Source of the DNA: JAUJNH01 sp038253125
GTDB lineage: Bacteria; Actinomycetota; Acidimicrobiia; Acidimicrobiales; JAUJNH01
Length of the DNA: 9,632 nt
Assembly (NCBI GenBank): GCA_038253125.1
Contig: JBBSHM010000092.1
Location: forward strand, 1 to 9,632
Direction: 5' to 3'
A program made the position numbers and the translations under genes. Position 1 is the stretch's first letter. Each line of letters opens with the position of its first letter. Positions 9,291-9,632 of the stretch are shown here, piece after piece. The notes under the pieces were generated by a model. The model had not been told where the DNA came from. It made no database searches and was given only the letters and a program-made list of their open reading frames with translations.

Positions 9291-9632
9291 TTAGGAGGCG
9301 AGCAGCTGCTTGACGGCCTTGGTCAGCCCGCGGTCGGGCCGCACGCGAAGCTTCCGGCGGGCCTCGAGCGCGCCGTTGATCGCTCCGATCACCGCCGAGC
9401 GCTCCGGGTTGGCTAGGGCCGGCCCTCGTACCGCTCGAACCACTCGGCGACCTCCGACCACCGCCACAGGGGGTTCCTGGTGGCCGCCGTCGCCGGCCTT
9501 GGGAACCCCCCATGCCCTCGCTGGCCCTCGATCAGCAGGCGGACCCCCTGGCGGGTCCTCCCGAGGCGCTGGGCGATCTCCGCAGCCCACACCAGCTCAT
9601 CGGGCTCAACCCGCAGCACCGGGCCTCGGCCG
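9291..9632 (-). pseudogene. Helix-turn-helix DNA-binding regulator, frameshifted and cut by the window edge
   Basis: The first frame (9632 to 9413) reads VLRVEPDELVW, AAEIAQRLGRTRQGVRLLIE and NPLWRWSEVAEWFERYEG. This is a small helix-turn-helix protein of a type I associate with actinobacteria. It hits TAG at 9415-9413. The second frame picks up at once with PALANPERSAVIGAINGALE and runs to LLAS and TAA at 9293-9291. A single missing base in or next to the palindrome GGGCCGGCCC (9416-9425) restores one continuous protein. GTG at 9619 is a possible internal start, but the frame is open to the window edge and the family usually has residues before this point, so the 5' end is probably outside. 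The target is unknown. Confidence 0.65.

Noticed and set aside
9413..9426. Programmed -1 frameshift in the HTH regulator
   Set aside because: No slippery heptamer (X XXY YYZ) is present; GAG GGC CGG does not allow tandem slippage, so mutation or sequence error is simpler.

Overview
The window is very GC-rich DNA with strongly G/C-ending codons and long spurious antisense ORFs, which points to a high-GC bacterium. An actinobacterium (Actinomycetota) is the best guess. The clues are a remnant of an F420/PPOX-type flavin-binding oxidoreductase, a regulator fragment with the 'VLRVEPD...AEIAQRLGRTR' pattern I associate with actinobacteria, and a remnant resembling the C-terminus of actinobacterial MobF relaxases. 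All family names come from recalled motifs; no database search was possible.

Layout. Bases 1-153 are a leader. Bases 154-3030 (+) encode one large hybrid sensor histidine kinase with the order GAF-PAS-HisKA-HATPase-REC-REC-HPt. It meets, tail to tail with one base between, a tightly overlapping three-gene operon on the minus strand. In transcription order the operon is: a multi-domain response regulator (7555-5549; HPt-REC-REC-degenerate GGDEF-REC), a membrane-anchored HEAT-repeat protein (5565-4450), and a processive-type family 2 glycosyltransferase with membrane segments (4450-3032). All four genes are intact. The likely theme is a phosphorelay that controls synthesis or export of an extracellular polysaccharide, with the HEAT protein as a scaffold beside the synthase. 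That role is an inference from gene order and domains. The polymer is unknown.

From about 7,530 to the right edge the character changes. Five gene remnants lie in a row, all on the minus strand: a helix-turn-helix regulator with a frameshift that also runs off the window (9632-9291), a cation diffusion facilitator lacking its N-terminus and frameshifted (about 9221-8540), a relaxase-like C-terminal piece with two frame changes (about 8564-8020), the C-terminal end of a glycine-rich, Ig-like surface protein with one frame change (about 8019-7766), and the first ~35 residues of a PPOX-type oxidoreductase (7703-7527) that now ends inside the start of the response-regulator gene. This looks like an old recombination or mobile-element scar at the upstream flank of the polysaccharide operon. 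Because several frame breaks are single-base changes in G/C runs, sequence or assembly error must be excluded for the indels, although it cannot explain the truncated ends.

I see no tRNA, rRNA, CRISPR array, intact transposase or convincing intrinsic terminator.
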